From Paenibacillus sp. ACRRX (GTDB taxonomy: Bacteria > Bacillota > Bacilli > Paenibacillales > Paenibacillaceae), in assembly GCF_022346885.1 (NCBI RefSeq), contig NZ_JAKRNK010000004.1, positions 248,001-312,000 on the forward strand: DNA of 64,000 nucleotides, in the 5' to 3' direction. Below the pieces are notes generated by a model. It ran no database searches, had not been told where the DNA came from, and was given only the letters and a program-made list of their open reading frames with translations. Numbering within the stretch: position 1 is the first letter of the stretch; each line of letters starts with the position of its first letter. Both the position numbers and the translations under genes were made by a program. Of this stretch, positions 35,735 to 45,039 are shown in pieces.

Positions 35735-36343
35735 ATGTGGGATTGGTTGCAACAAGTCATCACAACGTTAAAACATATAGATATGAATCAAGTGGAACTT
35801 TGGTTGAAACAATATTCTAATTTAGGGCCGATTCCAGGAATTATGCTTCCCTTTCTGGAAGCATTTTTACCTTTCCTGCCGCTCATCGTGTTTGTGATGG
35901 CTAATGCGGCAGCGTATGGGCTATGGCTTGGCTTTTTATATTCCTGGATCGGAGTCTGTGCAGGTTCCTTTGCTATATTCTGGATTGCACGCTTGTTTGG
36001 GGGCCGATTCAACGCATACGTCCAGCGTAAAATGCCAGGTACCAAACGCTTCTTTCACTGGATCGAAACAAAAGGCTTTACCCCAATCTTTGTCCTGCTT
36101 TGCTTCCCATTCACACCGTCATCCTTGATTAATGTAGCGGCCGGTCTCAGCACGCTTCAGTTCCGTACGTTTATGATCGCCGTACTCGCCGGTAAATCAT
36201 TGATGATCTTTATGATGGCTTTTATCGGTCATGACTGGCAAGGCTTTATTCACCAGCCATGGCGCATTGCGCTCGCCATCGCGGTCTTCGCACTGCTGTG
36301 GTTTGGCGGCAAGAAGCTGGAAGCCCGATATCACACGACTTAG
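35735..36343 (+). CDS. VTT-domain (DedA/TVP38-like) membrane protein
   Basis: A 202-residue protein with an N-terminal amphipathic region, then LPFLEAFLPFLPLIVFVMAN, ARLFGGRFNAYVQRKMPG and FPFTPSSLINVAAGLS, the core of the VTT/DedA superfamily. Related proteins move or flip lipids, including undecaprenyl phosphate. Good ribosome site GGGAGAGG. The exact role of this YqeD-like branch is not settled. Confidence 0.82.
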   Translation: MWDWLQQVITTLKHIDMNQVELWLKQYSNLGPIPGIMLPFLEAFLPFLPLIVFVMANAAAYGLWLGFLYSWIGVCAGSFAIFWIARLFGGRFNAYVQRKMPGTKRFFHWIETKGFTPIFVLLCFPFTPSSLINVAAGLSTLQFRTFMIAVLAGKSLMIFMMAFIGHDWQGFIHQPWRIALAIAVFALLWFGGKKLEARYHTT

Positions 36344-36425
36344 AACATACGAAGGATAGTCAGACTTCTTCTTGGGAACGTTATGCTTAGGCGGTTAACC
36401 CATATCAGGAAGGAGCCTAGCCCCT

Positions 36426-36707
36426 ATGTCAAAAGAACGTGATCGCATGAATCCGGTCTCTCGCGAGCAAGTGGAAGTCGATGGCATCTACACAAATGAG
36501 TGGGGTCGAGAAGAAGTGCTGCATCGTGGTCAGCATTATCCTTCTGACCCGCAGCTCGGCGCGACGGAGTGGGAGCTAACGCAATTTATTTATGATAATC
36601 ACCATGACGGCAAGACCGACGTCCGGCTCGTAGCCAAGGCGGACGAAGATATGCCAGCGCCGAAACAGAATCATCCGCGCAAACATACGGATCGCGGCGA
36701 CAAATAA
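36426..36707 (+). CDS. Small hydrophilic hypothetical protein
   Basis: A 93-residue soluble protein with GGAAGGAG 10 nt upstream and a strong terminator behind. The core GIYTNEWGREEVLHRGQHYP, then GATEWELTQF, loosely resembles YjzC-like small proteins of Bacilli. The C-terminus is disordered and basic. Function unknown. Confidence 0.75.
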   Translation: MSKERDRMNPVSREQVEVDGIYTNEWGREEVLHRGQHYPSDPQLGATEWELTQFIYDNHHDGKTDVRLVAKADEDMPAPKQNHPRKHTDRGDK

Positions 36708-36753
36708 CAAACAACAGCCTCATCCCTTTGCAGCATTTTGCAACAAATCCAAT

Positions 36754-36789
36754 AAAAGCGGCCCAGCATTCACGCTTGGGCCGCTTTTT
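36754..36789. terminator. Bidirectional terminator
   Basis: Stem AAAAGCGGCCCA / TGGGCCGCTTTTT with an 11-nt loop between the convergent small gene and spo0M. Confidence 0.92.
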
Positions 36790-36796
36790 ATTGAAT

Positions 36797-37573
36797 TTAT
36801 ACATATTTACGAATAAGCTCAGCCAACTGTGTCGATACCTTTTCCGCGCCAAGCCTTCTCCATTCGTCCCTGCTCAAGCGATATCGGACAAAAGTCTCAT
36901 CCGAATCCATCGCTTCTGACAACCAGCCGCCCAAACCGCGTGCTCGGCGATCAATCTGAAGCAGCAGTTCCAATTGATGCTCAGTCGGGTAAAAGATGAC
37001 TTCCAGTTCATCAAGCTCACCCCGAAAATAAGATGTAGGTACAAACTCGAATTCCTGCACAAATGGGGATACGCTGCCCAGACGCGGCGCATATTCGCAT
37101 TCAGCCTTGCGGAGGCGAAAGCCAAGTCGATTCAAAGCATCTATAACAATACTTTGTTCAACGCTAGGCACAATCTCAATTCGATCTTGATCAGATGGAT
37201 CAACTGCGCTTGCGATATCCAGCTCCGTCTTCAACCAGACCGGTGCATTGCCGATGGTAAGCGGCGTCTGCTGGGGCAGTGTGATAAGAGCCGGAAAATC
37301 ACGCTCTTCATTAGGCTGGAGACTAAACGCCTCACTCACACGATATCGTGCTAATTCGCAATTTACCCAATGCTTATGATCATTGCTTTCCTTCAGATAT
37401 TGTGTCATCAACGTTAATCTAATCCCATCAACCTGTTGCGCCACTTGCCCTCCTACTATTTTGACGACACCTTTCACTTGATCACCCGGCGCATAACGTA
37501 CGTGCTCAAGAAGCGTATCTACCTTGGCATTACCGATCCCTACACTTGCTAACAAGCGATTAAACATGGACAT
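36797..37573 (-). CDS. spo0M: Spo0M sporulation-control protein
   Basis: A 258-residue arrestin-like protein. MSMFNRLLASVGIGNAKVDTLL at the N-terminus (shown split: MSMFNRLLAS, VGIGNAKVDTLL), PGDQVKGVVKIVGG and the C-terminal FVPTSYFRGELDELEV region are Spo0M signatures, and the length equals the B. subtilis protein from memory. Spo0M acts early in sporulation and in cell morphology. The start is the ATG at 37573 behind GGAGG. Confidence 0.92.
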   Translation of the reverse strand: MSMFNRLLASVGIGNAKVDTLLEHVRYAPGDQVKGVVKIVGGQVAQQVDGIRLTLMTQYLKESNDHKHWVNCELARYRVSEAFSLQPNEERDFPALITLPQQTPLTIGNAPVWLKTELDIASAVDPSDQDRIEIVPSVEQSIVIDALNRLGFRLRKAECEYAPRLGSVSPFVQEFEFVPTSYFRGELDELEVIFYPTEHQLELLLQIDRRARGLGGWLSEAMDSDETFVRYRLSRDEWRRLGAEKVSTQLAELIRKYV

Positions 37574-37799
37574 CTCATGACCTCCGCCTAAGGATTGGAA
37601 TTCTACTCATTCTAAATAGTATGCGATTTCACTTGCCTGTCTCCTGATAATACGGACCGAATTTGGCAAATGTTTCATGATTATTGTTGTTTTATCTAAA
37701 AAGGGTTGGCAAGAAAATGATGAATGCTATAATAGGAAAGCAGTTCTGCAGCAATCTTATAAAGGACGACAGATTAGGCTATCATGGGAGAGATGGACG

Positions 37800-38708
37800 T
37801 TGAATTTGTTTGTCATTAATCGACACGCAGGCAATGGCAATGGCCAACACGTATGGACGGATATTGAGCCGAGATACAGAAAGCTTGGCATCCCTTATGC
37901 AGCATGTGTGTCTACTACCCCGGAGCAAGCAGAAGAACAGGTTAAAGCTCACTTGGTCACCTACCCATACGCTGATGTAATTGTAATTGGAGGAGATGGA
38001 ACCATCCACCGCATGCTCCCGCTGCTGGCAGGAACTCATGCGACACTAGGTATTATTCCGGCAGGATCGGGCAACGATACCGCAAGAGGTTTCGGCATAC
38101 CATCCGAACCAATTGGCGCGCTTGAAGTAATGCTTGCTGGAGAGCGACGCTTGATTGACCTCATCAAGGCTCATGACAGATGGACTCTAACAGCTATTGC
38201 CAACGGCTTCGATGCCGCAGTGGCCGATATCGTCAATCGAAGCGTCTATAAACGCTGGTGCAACCTCCTAAAAATAGGACCTGTCGCGTATTTAATTGGC
38301 ATCATCCATATGCTCTTTACTTACCGTCCTACCAATGTTGAAATAAACATTGATGGCGAGAAATCGCAGTATCGCAACGTGTGGCTAACCGCTATTTCCA
38401 ATGTCAACAGCTATGGTGGCGGAATTCGAATATGTCCCGCAGCCAGAGCAGACGACGGCAAGCTTGATATTTGTATCGTCCATAATTGCAGTCGGTTTAC
38501 CTTCATTCGACTACTTCCTACCGTATTTTCAGGTAAGCATGTCAAACTGCGTTATGTGGCCATGAAGCGCGGATCCATCATTGACGTGAAGTCTTCACAG
38601 TCTATCGTATCTATCGGAGATGGAGAACGGATCGGGACAACGCCCTTCACTGCTTGTATACATCCAGGGAAGCTGAACATATATGCACCTTATGTCGATT
38701 CAAAATAG
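37800..38708 (+). CDS. Diacylglycerol/lipid kinase (DagK/YegS family)
   Basis: A 302-residue cytosolic lipid kinase. The nucleotide loop is IGGDGTIH and the second motif PAGSGNDTARG. The C-terminal beta-sandwich holds ICPAARADDGKLDI. Family members phosphorylate diacylglycerol or related lipids. The start is a TTG at 37800 with GGGAG 9 nt upstream; the longer reading from 37677 has no support. It is followed closely by mscL. Confidence 0.87.
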   Translation: MNLFVINRHAGNGNGQHVWTDIEPRYRKLGIPYAACVSTTPEQAEEQVKAHLVTYPYADVIVIGGDGTIHRMLPLLAGTHATLGIIPAGSGNDTARGFGIPSEPIGALEVMLAGERRLIDLIKAHDRWTLTAIANGFDAAVADIVNRSVYKRWCNLLKIGPVAYLIGIIHMLFTYRPTNVEINIDGEKSQYRNVWLTAISNVNSYGGGIRICPAARADDGKLDICIVHNCSRFTFIRLLPTVFSGKHVKLRYVAMKRGSIIDVKSSQSIVSIGDGERIGTTPFTACIHPGKLNIYAPYVDSK

Positions 38709-38759
38709 TCGACAAGGTGTAATGTAATCATGTACACATTAGAAAGCGAGGACAAGAAA

Positions 38760-39266
38760 GTGGGAGAATCAAAAGTAAGAACACTGGCGCAAGAATTTAA
38801 GCAATTTGCGCTGCGTGGCAATGTGATCGACTTGGCAGTCGGTGTCATTATCGGCGGTGCCTTTAACAAGATCGTCACCTCGATCGTTAACGATCTGGTC
38901 ATGCCGCCTATCGGATATATGCTTGGCGGGGTTAACTTTAAGGACTTATTCTGGCAAATGGATGGCAAACTTATGCCAGACGGATCTGCAATTACATCAT
39001 TGGCACAAGCACAACAGCAAGGTGCCGCTGTCATTGCCTACGGCTCCTTTGTCAGCACGATTATTGACTTTATTATTATTGCCCTGTCTATTTTCGTCAT
39101 GGTTAAAGCTATAAATGTCATGCACCGCAAGAGAGATAAAGAGGAAGTCGTCGCAGAGCCTACAACCAAAGCCTGCCCATACTGTGTTTCCGAGATTCCA
39201 AAGGCCGCAACACGCTGCCCAAGCTGTACTTCTATGCTTAACGAATCCGAATTCGTTAACGTTTAG
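38760..39266 (+). CDS. mscL: MscL mechanosensitive channel with C-terminal zinc ribbon
   Basis: A large-conductance mechanosensitive channel that opens on hypo-osmotic shock. The first helix FALRGNVIDLAVGVIIGGAF and second helix (SFVSTIIDFIIIALSIFVMV) are typical. After the cytoplasmic helix comes a zinc ribbon, CPYC then CPSC 14 residues later, giving a longer protein than the 130-150-residue norm. I prefer the GTG at 38760 (GAGG 8 nt upstream); the ATG at 38730 would add ten residues. Confidence 0.9.
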   Translation: MGESKVRTLAQEFKQFALRGNVIDLAVGVIIGGAFNKIVTSIVNDLVMPPIGYMLGGVNFKDLFWQMDGKLMPDGSAITSLAQAQQQGAAVIAYGSFVSTIIDFIIIALSIFVMVKAINVMHRKRDKEEVVAEPTTKACPYCVSEIPKAATRCPSCTSMLNESEFVNV

Positions 39267-39286
39267 ATATCATTTGCTTAAACAAT

Positions 39287-39349
39287 AAAGACCGTCCTCG
39301 CTTAGAGCAGCATGGCTTGTCCATACCTCTGTGCGAGCAACGGTCTTTT
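39287..39349. terminator. Bidirectional terminator after mscL
   Basis: Arms AAAGACCGT-CTCGC / GCGAG-ACGGTCTTT with small internal bulges, and TTTT on both strands. Confidence 0.8.
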
Positions 39350-39378
39350 GTCTTCATATATATCCCATTATATCTAAG

Positions 39379-39690
39379 TTAGAGAAACCGTCTATTTTTC
39401 TCCATCATCGATTCAGCGATCGCTTTTAAGAATGGATCAGGTGTAAATGATTCTTCTCCAGCATCCATCTTCTTGACTACAATCTTGTCGAATGTGCTGC
39501 TGCCGCCGGCAGGAGCGAATACATAATGATCTTCGTCCTCTATCGATGCTTTATAGCCCATCATATCCAACATGTCCAGTATTTGTGCAGCAGTAGGTTT
39601 CTTCCCCTCCTCAATCATAACGAGACCGCGAAGCTTTTCTATCTCACCGTTACGTGCTTGTAAATCAAAATGGATGATGCATTCTTTCAT
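39379..39690 (-). CDS. Hypothetical protein
   Basis: A 103-residue soluble protein with GAGGAGGGA as ribosome site. Predicted beta-alpha elements (MKECIIHFDLQARNG, AAQILDMLDMMGYKA, HYVFAPAGG, FDKIVVKK) suggest a small compact domain. The C-terminus is a charged helix. I do not recognise it. It is convergent with mscL. Confidence 0.72.
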   Translation of the reverse strand: MKECIIHFDLQARNGEIEKLRGLVMIEEGKKPTAAQILDMLDMMGYKASIEDEDHYVFAPAGGSSTFDKIVVKKMDAGEESFTPDPFLKAIAESMMEKNRRFL

Positions 39691-40040
39691 CCTAATCCCT
39701 CCTCGTGCACAATTTCAGACAGCCAAGTGTTCGCTCTATGCAAAGGTTAATGTATCCTTCTTCGCTTTATCATAAACGCTGTTCTGTGTATACTATCCCT
39801 TACGACAGGAACAGCAAACCGTTGCAGGTACTTATTTGCAATGTAGTGAACATCTAGTGAAATTATGCTCAATTGTCGATTATTATTAACAATAAGGTTC
39901 TAACCGAATAAATCTTGGACTTCATTATTCTCTAACCTTCCCACTATTCTGCTGTTCCAACTCATAGCCCAGCATATATAAGATGATGTCTTGAACAACA
40001 AAGTGGCAACCCCCTACCTGGTCCCTTGCATATAAATATA
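39691..40040. other. Intergenic region without visible gene
   Basis: AT-rich sequence upstream of the 103-residue gene. AGTGAACATC and CTAGTGAAAT hint at a short direct repeat near 39847. No convincing promoter or coding sequence seen. Confidence 0.4.
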
Positions 40041-40100
40041 AATAAACCGCTGAAGCTCCATCCAATCCACAATCATGTGACTTGGATAGAGCTTCAGCGG
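40041..40100 (-). terminator. Terminator after the zinc-ribbon gene
   Basis: Perfect arms CCGCTGAAGCTC (40047-40058) and GAGCTTCAGCGG (40089-40100), with ATCCAA/TTGGAT pairing inside. The minus-strand flank is T-rich. Confidence 0.8.
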
Positions 40101-40138
40101 CAAATTACTTATCCTATAAATAAGCTTGGAATACCCGT

Positions 40139-40933
40139 TTATACAAATGGAGAGCCGCAGCGCTCACACCACTTCGCCTCTAGAGGTGCAAATGAGCCGC
40201 ATGCTGTACAGGGTTTAGCTTCTGGCAATGGTTCAGGACCAGCTTCAAAGCGCTTCGTGCCAATATGGCCATCGTAAGCATTAGGCACAGCCGACTTATG
40301 CAAGGAATCAGTCACCGTATGTTGACGATGCTGGGAGCGTGGAAGCAGAAACTGTTCCTCGTCAAATGCATACGCATCCTCATCTTCAAACGCATCTGTT
40401 TGCTGAGGCACGGCATAACGAGGATACTTTTCCTCATCCACTACCGAATGGAAAGCATCCTCTGCATCATCATGTTCCGGATGTGCATATTGACCATCCT
40501 TATACTCAAATGGCCGCAATTCTGTCACTTTACCCTGCGGCTCATAGGCGGCCGCAGTCTCTTCTCCCATGCTCGGCGGATCAGGCAGCTTGGTGCCGCA
40601 CTTTGCACAGTAATTGGCCGTCCATGGCGCAATCTCACCACAATCACATCGCTTCTCGTGACGCAGCTCGCACCTTTTCCATTCCAATTGTTCGATATCC
40701 TGTTCTACACGCGCATTGACACGGGCAAGCGCGGCTAGCTGATGCTCTAGTCCCGAAAGTTCATTCGTTTTATATGCTTCATAGGCCAGGCAGCCTATCT
40801 CATATGTATTCTGCTCCCATTCTTTGCGGAGTGATTCAATTTGGGATTGAATCCGATTTAACTCCACCACATTTTGGGCTTTCTCAGATGCCTTGGACGC
40901 TCCTTCTTTCATTTTCTGCAAAAAACGATTCAT
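40139..40933 (-). CDS. Protein with coiled coil and two zinc ribbons
   Basis: A 264-residue soluble protein. Residues 1-90 form a helical coiled coil (KASEKAQNVVELNRIQ, LARVNARVEQDIEQLEW). A first zinc ribbon, CDCGEIAPW then CAKCGTKLP, follows at about 95-117. The middle (120-230) is acidic and Tyr/Ala-rich with no fold. A second ribbon, CTACGSFAP then CERCGSPFV, ends the protein. Such proteins occur often in Bacilli but have no agreed role; scaffolding or nucleic-acid binding is possible. Confidence 0.78.
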   Translation of the reverse strand: MNRFLQKMKEGASKASEKAQNVVELNRIQSQIESLRKEWEQNTYEIGCLAYEAYKTNELSGLEHQLAALARVNARVEQDIEQLEWKRCELRHEKRCDCGEIAPWTANYCAKCGTKLPDPPSMGEETAAAYEPQGKVTELRPFEYKDGQYAHPEHDDAEDAFHSVVDEEKYPRYAVPQQTDAFEDEDAYAFDEEQFLLPRSQHRQHTVTDSLHKSAVPNAYDGHIGTKRFEAGPEPLPEAKPCTACGSFAPLEAKWCERCGSPFV

Positions 40934-41482
40934 CCTATGGCCCCTCCTTTCCTGTCACACCAAACTTCCATCATTTAAAATTTGAAATAGATCGATTATA
41001 AACATAGTATGTTTGTCCCGCATTTACAAGTACATACGAGATTATACTTGTTGGCAGAGAGGTGAATTCACCTCTTCTCGCGAAGTTCAGTATAAACCCT
41101 GATAACCTTTAAACAAAGGCATGACAATTGAAACTTGAAATCGTAAAAAACTGATTATTTAATGCACAAATCAATATGAATCGTTAGACGTGTGAATGAT
41201 CGCACTTCCCTTCCTTGGTTCATATTTCAAAGGGTCTCCCCCTTAATTTAATCTAAGGACAACGTATGCTTATACGTGTAAAAACATGTTTGTGTTGTGC
41301 TGTATTCTTCTCTTCTATTTAACATTTCGAATTTCAGGAAGATATGGCCTTTGCGGTGTCAGCATTCTGCTATCATAATAGAAGAGACTGATTGTAACAT
41401 GAACCCTTCATTCAGCAGCTATAACAGAACTCTACTGGGCTAACTGTTAACTGGCCTTTACTATAAGAAAGGAATTACTCAC
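40934..41482. other. Intergenic region with an 18-bp perfect palindrome
   Basis: About 550 bp without a gene, between two divergent genes. AGAGGTGAATTCACCTCT at 41058-41075 is a perfect palindrome of operator size. No clear sigma-A promoter was found for either gene. Confidence 0.5.
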
Positions 41483-43828
41483 ATGAAGAAAGAAGAACAA
41501 CGTGCCGCTGTATCCTGGCGGTCGAGGCCCGATGGGGTAACCTCAGCAGCACCTGTCCCGGTTGCAGCTACGGCTGACCAAGCCCGCCTTGCGGCGGCAG
41601 TTGAATCCGAGGAAGATGCCTGGTTTTTTCAAGGGCTGGCGAATCAGGGCCTATCGCTGCATGCCTCACAGCGCAGCGCGGTCCGTCACGGCGAAGGACC
41701 GCTGCTCTGCCTTGCGGGCGCCGGTTCAGGCAAGACGTCCGTGCTGACGGCACGGGCTGCTTACCTGTTAACCGTGCGCGGAGCTGCGCCAGAGGCGCTG
41801 TGGCTGGTCACGTTTACGAACAAAGCCGCAGCAGAGATGCGCTCGCGGCTAGCACGGCTGCCTGGCGTGAACTCGGCCATGGCACGCGGCGTGCAAGCAC
41901 GAACGTTCCACTCGTTCGCGCTTGCCCTATTGCAGGCGTACGCACCGCCGTTCACGCTGCTCGCGGAAGAGCGTGCGCGCCACGGCTTCATGCGCCGCGT
42001 GCTGCGCGAGCTCAGCCTGCACGACACGCTGCAGGCCGAGACGGTGCTTGCCGCGCTGTCCGCGCTGAAGGCGCGCTGCCAGTCCCCTATGGACTGGCGA
42101 CCGGATGGCAACGCAGAGCGCGACATGCAGCGCGCAATGAAGCGCTTTGAGGACCAGAAGCGCGAACGTGGATTAAAAGATTTCGATGATTTGCTTGTTG
42201 ACCTCGTCCACCTGTTGGACAGCGATGAAGCACTCGTGGCGAAGCTCCGCCGTCGCTTCCGCTACGTCATGGTCGACGAATTTCAGGATACGACCCCTGT
42301 CCAGATTCAACTGCTCCGCCATGTGACTGATGGGCACCGCAACTTGGCTGTGTTCGGGGACGACGATCAGACGATCTATACCTTTAACGGAGCTTGTCAT
42401 TTATATATGACAGAGTTCCGTACGACATACCCTGACGCGGTACAAGTTACACTCGACATGAATTTTCGATCCAATCCGGCAATTGTCGGATTGGGAAATG
42501 CAGTCATCGAACATAATAAAGAACGTTTAGCTAAGACAATGCAGGGCGTAGCGGATCTCCCACTTGGTAGAGCAGGTAACCATGTGGATAACTATTCACC
42601 CCCTCTTCGTGCTAATTCTATATCCATGCCGCGTTACCTGCGGCCCGCGGATGGCGAGGAAGAAGCTCAGCTATTGGCAGAGCACATTCAGCAGCTTGTA
42701 TCGTCAGGTAAGCTGCGATATGCAGATATTGCGATCCTGTATCGGACGGGCCATACAAGCCGTGCATTAGTTGAGCATCTGACGATGAACGGCATCCCGT
42801 TTCAGCAGTTAGGTGCTGAACCACTGTTCTATGAACACGCGCTGGTTAAGCCGCTCCTTGATCATCTGCGGCTCGCCCTGAAGCCGCGTGATTTCGATGC
42901 GCTCGGCAGCGCAGTTGCTTGTTTGTATGTACCGAAAGATTCTGGCTTGACGTATGTGCAGCAAGCAGATAAAGGTCATGCCAAGAAGTACCCACTGGTG
43001 CATCTGGCTACTTGCCCGGGTATTGCCGAGTTCCAGCAAGCTGCGGTCAAACCTCGCATTCGATACATCAAAAAGTTGGCTAATTTGAAGCCACAGATGG
43101 CAATACGTGACATGCGCCGTGAATTTTACGATAAATATACAACTGCAATGGCTGGAGAAAAAGCAACAGCCTATCAAGAGACCATTGCCGAGACGTTAGA
43201 AGAACTGGAGAGCTCAGCTCAGCGTTTTGACACGGTCGAAGCCTATTTAAAGCATATTGAAGATCTGAGAGAACGCTATGCTGCCGCAGCAGCCTTAAAG
43301 CCAGCAAAGGCTCACAAGCGGGCTGCGCAGGCCCCTACAGCTGCTCTTGCAGGCAAGCAGTCCACAGACGAACACGATACCCTTACACTTATGACAATAC
43401 ATCGAGCCAAGGGACTGGAGTTCCCTTGCGTATTTTTAATCGGCATTACGGAGGAATTGCTTCCGCATCGAATATCGCTTCGGGATAAGCCACCCGCAGA
43501 GAAGGAACAGTTCTCTTCCATGCAAACCAACACAGTTGGTTCGATCGATTCGACTAGTAGGACTCGTGATGGTAAAGCTGTAAATCCAGTTCACTTGGAC
43601 AGCACCATCCATTCCATCACAAGCACATCGTCCAGCGCACTTGACGTCAAGCAAACACTGTTAGAAGAAGAACGACGTCTGCTCTATGTCGGCATTACTC
43701 GTGCAAGACAGGAGCTCTTCATCAGTTCACCTGTCATCGTACACGGCAAGAAACAGGGGGTCAGTCGGTTCTTGATAGATGCCTGGCGTGGTCCTACACC
43801 AAATTCACCTGCACTGCCCGCTAAATGA
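41483..43828 (+). CDS. UvrD/Rep-family DNA helicase (YjcD-like)
   Basis: A 781-residue superfamily 1A helicase. A 55-residue leader precedes the Q motif (LHASQRSAVRHGEGPL) and Walker A AGAGSGKTS at 78-86. Then LVTFTNKAAAEM, ARTFHSFAL, VDEFQDTTPVQ (Walker B), FGDDDQTIYTFNGA, LDMNFRSNPAIV, TIHRAKGLEFPCVFLIG and LLYVGITRARQEL follow in order, so all SF1 motifs are present. A Ser/Thr-rich stretch of about 45 residues interrupts motifs V and VI. It unwinds DNA in repair or replication restart. The first third of the gene is visibly richer in G/C than the rest. Confidence 0.92.
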   Translation: MKKEEQRAAVSWRSRPDGVTSAAPVPVAATADQARLAAAVESEEDAWFFQGLANQGLSLHASQRSAVRHGEGPLLCLAGAGSGKTSVLTARAAYLLTVRGAAPEALWLVTFTNKAAAEMRSRLARLPGVNSAMARGVQARTFHSFALALLQAYAPPFTLLAEERARHGFMRRVLRELSLHDTLQAETVLAALSALKARCQSPMDWRPDGNAERDMQRAMKRFEDQKRERGLKDFDDLLVDLVHLLDSDEALVAKLRRRFRYVMVDEFQDTTPVQIQLLRHVTDGHRNLAVFGDDDQTIYTFNGACHLYMTEFRTTYPDAVQVTLDMNFRSNPAIVGLGNAVIEHNKERLAKTMQGVADLPLGRAGNHVDNYSPPLRANSISMPRYLRPADGEEEAQLLAEHIQQLVSSGKLRYADIAILYRTGHTSRALVEHLTMNGIPFQQLGAEPLFYEHALVKPLLDHLRLALKPRDFDALGSAVACLYVPKDSGLTYVQQADKGHAKKYPLVHLATCPGIAEFQQAAVKPRIRYIKKLANLKPQMAIRDMRREFYDKYTTAMAGEKATAYQETIAETLEELESSAQRFDTVEAYLKHIEDLRERYAAAAALKPAKAHKRAAQAPTAALAGKQSTDEHDTLTLMTIHRAKGLEFPCVFLIGITEELLPHRISLRDKPPAEKEQFSSMQTNTVGSIDSTSRTRDGKAVNPVHLDSTIHSITSTSSSALDVKQTLLEEERRLLYVGITRARQELFISSPVIVHGKKQGVSRFLIDAWRGPTPNSPALPAK

Positions 43829-43914
43829 CAGCATAGTGTGAATACGATGGCATAACCTCTGTGCTGCTGCGCTGTTTAAAAAATTAGTAAATAGGGGAAA
43901 GTTCATTCTGTATT

Positions 43915-43944
43915 TTGAAATACCCCCCTGATATCTATTACAAT
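43915..43944 (+). promoter_or_regulatory. Sigma-A promoter of the alarmone synthetase gene
   Basis: TTGAAA (43915-43920), 18 bp, TACAAT (43939-43944). The leader to the start codon is about 75 nt. Confidence 0.6.
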
Positions 43945-44025
43945 AGAGAGTAGACGCAGAGAAATGCTTTTGAGATAAAGATTTGCATTTATAATCTGCG
44001 ATAACACGCAAGAAGGAGATTTTAC

Positions 44026-44763
44026 ATGTCCAAGTCTGATATGATTCTAAAGCAGTATGAACAAGTAAAGCAGTTGCCCACATTGTATCAGTTGGCATTG
44101 GAAGAGCTTGAGACGAAGATTAAGATTATTCAAGCAGAATGGAAGATACGCAATGGATATTCTCCGATTGAGCATACCAAGACCCGACTAAAAGAACCTA
44201 ACAGCATTTTTAATAAATTGCAGCGCAAAGGTTTACCCCTAACTTTGGACTCTATCGTTAGTAAAATATATGACGTAGCTGGCATGCGTATTGTGTGTGC
44301 CTTTGTGAAGGATATTTATTTAATACTAGATCACTTAAAATCACGAGACGATATTCGTGTGGTCGACATTAAAGACTACATTGCCAGTCCAAAGGGAAAT
44401 GGCTACCAGAGTCTGCATGTAATCGTACAGGTGCCGCTTGTCCTGTTTGACGATGTGCGATGGGTATACATCGAGATTCAACTGCGTACATTGGCGATGG
44501 ATTTCTGGGCTAGTCTGGAGCACATTATTTATTATAAATTCCAGCAGCAAGTCCCGCAGCATGTCATCAATGAACTCACGGAGGCCGCCAAAGCCGTTGA
44601 TGAGTTGGATCGCAAGATGCTCGATTTGCGTAAAGAGATATTATCTTATAATCAAGAAGAGTGGATATCGGGGTTGTCCGAGGGCCTGGGCGACGTCTTA
44701 AACGACACTAAACCTTATACTCGAGTTGAAGCTGTTAACGTAACTAAACACTCGCCGTCTTAG
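44026..44763 (+). CDS. Small alarmone synthetase (RelP/YwaC-like)
   Basis: A 245-residue single-domain (p)ppGpp synthetase without hydrolase, TGS or ACT domains. EHTKTRLKEPNSIFNKL binds ATP; DVAGMRIVC, SPKGNGYQSLH and VYIEIQLRTLAMDFWASLEH are the RelA/SpoT synthetase signatures. EHTKTRLKEP is closer to RelP/YwaC than to RelQ/YjbM as I recall them. It makes pppGpp from GTP and ATP, often under cell-wall stress. The C-terminal 30 residues are longer than in typical members. Ribosome site AGAAGGAGA. Confidence 0.9.
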   Translation: MSKSDMILKQYEQVKQLPTLYQLALEELETKIKIIQAEWKIRNGYSPIEHTKTRLKEPNSIFNKLQRKGLPLTLDSIVSKIYDVAGMRIVCAFVKDIYLILDHLKSRDDIRVVDIKDYIASPKGNGYQSLHVIVQVPLVLFDDVRWVYIEIQLRTLAMDFWASLEHIIYYKFQQQVPQHVINELTEAAKAVDELDRKMLDLRKEILSYNQEEWISGLSEGLGDVLNDTKPYTRVEAVNVTKHSPS

Positions 44764-44833
44764 TTCCCTGAAAGATACACGTACGTATACAGGAAAATAT
44801 TCCTTCGTATGCATCTGTACAAGTTAAAACATG

Positions 44834-44879
44834 CTAAGTATTGACGCTAGGTGACGTCATCACCTGATTTTGCTTAGCG
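44834..44879 (+). terminator. Terminator-like hairpin after the alarmone synthetase
   Basis: Inner stem AGGTGA / TCACCT with 5-nt loop followed by GATTTT, and outer arms GCTAAG / CTTAGC. Confidence 0.6.
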
Positions 44880-44951
44880 TCCCGAATACCATGATGACGT
44901 AAGACACTGCCGATCTCAACATCACCAGGCAGCTGTGTAGATAACACGGCA

Positions 44952-45039
44952 CGTCTGTTATCACACTTACACACCATTTAATAGCTGCATGTTGAACAGT
45001 AGCTATTAAAATGAGTATGTCGATGTGATAAGTAAGACG
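44952..45039. repeat. Long imperfect inverted repeat
   Basis: Arms of about 35-38 bases (outer CGTCT / AGACG, middle TTATCACA / TGTGATAA, inner TTTAATAGCT / AGCTATTAAA) around a 14-nt loop. It is too long for an ordinary terminator. It fits a MITE-like element or a structured RNA. No target duplication was recognised. Confidence 0.5.
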
